NCBI RefSeq assembly: GCF_003762835.1
Contig: NZ_RJWA01000001.1
Location: forward strand, 558,001 to 622,000
DNA: 64,000 nt
Direction of reading: 5' to 3'
Origin: Micromonospora sp. HM5-17
GTDB lineage: Bacteria > Actinomycetota > Actinomycetes > Mycobacteriales > Micromonosporaceae
The notes under the pieces: model-generated
Database searches by the model: none
What the model saw: the letters and a program-made list of their open reading frames with translations, nothing else
Told to the model about the DNA's origin: nothing
Shown here: positions 62,549 through 64,000 of the stretch, in pieces
Layout of the letters: each line of letters begins with the position of its first letter
Position numbering within the stretch: the stretch's first letter is position 1
Made by a program: the position numbers and the translations under genes

Positions 62549-63870
62549 TGGTCGACGGAGACGCCACCGAGATGAGTACACCCACCCCGCCCTCGGGTCG
62601 GGCCGGCCCCGCCGACCGTCCCGGCCCGCTGCACTCGCTGACCGGGCTGCGATTCGTTGCCGCGCTGCTGGTCTTCCTGTGCCACGCGACCCTCGCCGGC
62701 TCGTACATACCGCCGTACACGCCGATCAACCCGTACGCCGACCCCGACCTGGCCGCCGCCCTGACCTGGGCATTCGGCACGTTCGGCTTCATCGGGGTGT
62801 CGTTCTTCTTCGTCCTGAGTGGGTTCGTGCTCACCTGGTCCCTCCGACCCGGTGAGCCGGCCAGGGCCTTCCTGCGCCGGCGGATCCTGAAGATCTTTCC
62901 GAACCACCTCGTCACCTGGGCGCTGGCCATGGTGCTGTTCGCCGCGGTGCTCACCCCGCCATCCCGATGGCTGCCGAACCTGTTGCTGGTGCACGCGTTC
63001 TTCCCGTCGCCGGAGTTCTTTCTCACCGTCAACGTGCCATCCTGGACGCTCAGCTGCGAGCTGCTGTTTTACCTGCTGTTCCCGCTGATCGTCCGTCCGG
63101 TCCGGCGGATACCCCAAAACCGGCTCTGGACGTGGGCCGGCGTGCTGGTCGTCGGCATGGCCCTGGTCCCGGTCGTGGGCTACCTCCTGCTGCCGGACCA
63201 GCCCTCGTACCAGGGAAGCCCGGCGTCGGTGGCGCAGTTCTGGTTCGGCTACTTCTTCCCGGTGCCGCGCCTGTTCGAGTTCGTGCTCGGCATGGTGCTG
63301 GCGCGAATCGTGCTCTCCGGGCGGTGGCTGCCGCTCGGCATCGCCCCGGCAGCCGGTCTGATGCTGCTCGGGTACGCGGCGGTGCAGGTCGTTCCGTTCC
63401 TGTTCAAGTTCACCGTGGCCACGATCCTGCCGATCGGGGCGCTCATCTGTGCCGCGGCGGCGGCTGACCACCGGGGTGCCCCGTCGGTGCTGCGGGGGCG
63501 GGTCATGCGCTGGCTGGGCGAGGTGTCCTTCGGGCTCTACATCTGCCAGGGGATCGTCCTGTTCTACGGTCGATGGCTACTCGGTCCGGAGCGGGTCTTC
63601 GACGTGCCCGAGGCCACCGCCGTGATCGCCGGGCTGTTCCTGGCCAACCTGCTGGCCGGATGGATGCTCTACGTGGGTGTCGAGCGGCCGATCATGCGGC
63701 GCTGGAGCCACCCGCGCCGCGGTACCGTCGTGGCACCGGCCCGAAAGGCGACCGCCGTGGGGTCCGCACCGGAGGCTGCCGGCGCGGTGGCGACCATGGC
63801 CGCGCCGACTGGCCCGTCCGCCGCCCCACCGGCGGAACTGCCCACCGTGTCAGTGGTGGAGCCGCGATGA
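62548..63870 (+). CDS. Acyltransferase 3 (OafA-like) membrane O-acyltransferase
   Basis: A 440-residue membrane protein with about 10 helices. The family start LTGLRFVAALLVFLCHA (conserved Arg and His) and FGFIGVSFFFVLSGFVL are clear. A C-terminal Pro/Ala tail of about 60 residues is cytoplasmic or disordered. Such enzymes transfer acetyl or other acyl groups to sugars or aglycones; here the acceptor may be the angucycline or a deoxysugar. ATG 62548 follows TGGAG at 5 nt and overlaps the SDR stop; ATG 62572 is an alternative. Confidence 0.85.
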   Translation: MVDGDATEMSTPTPPSGRAGPADRPGPLHSLTGLRFVAALLVFLCHATLAGSYIPPYTPINPYADPDLAAALTWAFGTFGFIGVSFFFVLSGFVLTWSLRPGEPARAFLRRRILKIFPNHLVTWALAMVLFAAVLTPPSRWLPNLLLVHAFFPSPEFFLTVNVPSWTLSCELLFYLLFPLIVRPVRRIPQNRLWTWAGVLVVGMALVPVVGYLLLPDQPSYQGSPASVAQFWFGYFFPVPRLFEFVLGMVLARIVLSGRWLPLGIAPAAGLMLLGYAAVQVVPFLFKFTVATILPIGALICAAAAADHRGAPSVLRGRVMRWLGEVSFGLYICQGIVLFYGRWLLGPERVFDVPEATAVIAGLFLANLLAGWMLYVGVERPIMRRWSHPRRGTVVAPARKATAVGSAPEAAGAVATMAAPTGPSAAPPAELPTVSVVEPR

Positions 63871-64000
63871 CGCCTGTCCACCACGCCAATGGGGGATCCG
63901 CGAGGACGGCCGGGACCGCGGCCCGCCGGACGCCGGTGACCCGATGGGAGCCCCGGCTCTGGGCGCTGCTGCTGGTCCTCTCCGGCAACATGGCGCTGGA
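63867..64000 (+). CDS. Start of an MFS transporter, cut by the window edge
   Basis: ATG 63867 overlaps the acyltransferase stop as ATGA. About 44 residues are present: a basic Thr/Arg-rich leader, then WEPRLWALLLVLSGNMALD, which resembles the first helix of DHA2-type MFS exporters. It would export the polyketide. The call rests on one helix and context. Confidence 0.55.
   Translation, partial: MTPVHHANGGSARTAGTAARRTPVTRWEPRLWALLLVLSGNMAL

Overview
The window is very GC-rich actinomycete DNA (GTG/TTG starts, GTGA/ATGA gene overlaps, many leaderless promoters). Gene content (Tad pilus locus, HspR-type lon control, SepF paralog, CBM2 carbohydrate enzymes, type II PKS) suits a filamentous actinobacterium. 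Micromonosporaceae is my best guess, from overall resemblance and not from a marker gene.

Layout. 1-1.0 kb: end of a Rieske-type gene and a TetR regulator. 1.0-11.8 kb: a Tad/Flp pilus locus, with twelve genes on the minus strand (lipoprotein, secreted PKD-like protein, CpaB, TadZ, CpaF ATPase, TadB, TadC, small pilin candidate, TadE/TadG-like pseudopilins, LysM protein) and a divergent prepilin peptidase. 12-28.3 kb: mixed chromosomal genes: an LPxTG surface protein, RecD2 helicase, a CBM2-linked esterase and an FN3-CBM2 protein around a PaaX-type regulator, Lon behind a HAIR operator, an S41 peptidase, a GlxA-type regulator and a small SepF paralog.

28.4-42.9 kb: a co-regulated gene set that I do not recognise as a described pathway. 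It holds an ANL-superfamily ligase, two paralogous flavoproteins resembling eukaryotic FOXRED2/ERFAD, an MIO aromatic ammonia-lyase/aminomutase with a tyrosine-type His-Leu selectivity pair, an FMN alpha-hydroxy-acid oxidase, a membrane-anchored P450, a 17-codon linking ORF, a CPA2 antiporter, a two-component system, and an ECF sigma/hydrolase pair. The three biosynthetic operons share one promoter architecture: two CTGAG-type heptamers on an 11-bp period, exactly 8 bp upstream of a TACGGT -10 box, followed by a start codon 7-8 nt further on. That is the geometry of SARP/OmpR-family activator sites, and it ties these operons into one regulon.

43-51.3 kb: a MalY/PatB aminotransferase, a secreted C39-like peptidase, LtrA, tRNA-Lys(UUU), a decayed zone (frameshifted DUF6228-like gene, HTH-regulator remnant, possible integrase tail), a GNAT enzyme, and a TetR/MFS pair with a 22-bp palindromic operator.

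51.9-64.0 kb: the start of an angucycline-type aromatic polyketide cluster. An OmpR-type orphan regulator is followed by oxygenase, cyclase, KS-alpha, KS-beta, ACP, ketoreductase, aromatase and a fused oxygenase-reductase. This is the E-F-A-B-C-D-L-M order of urdamycin/landomycin-type clusters. An SDR, an O-acyltransferase and the start of an MFS exporter follow, and the cluster continues past the window end.
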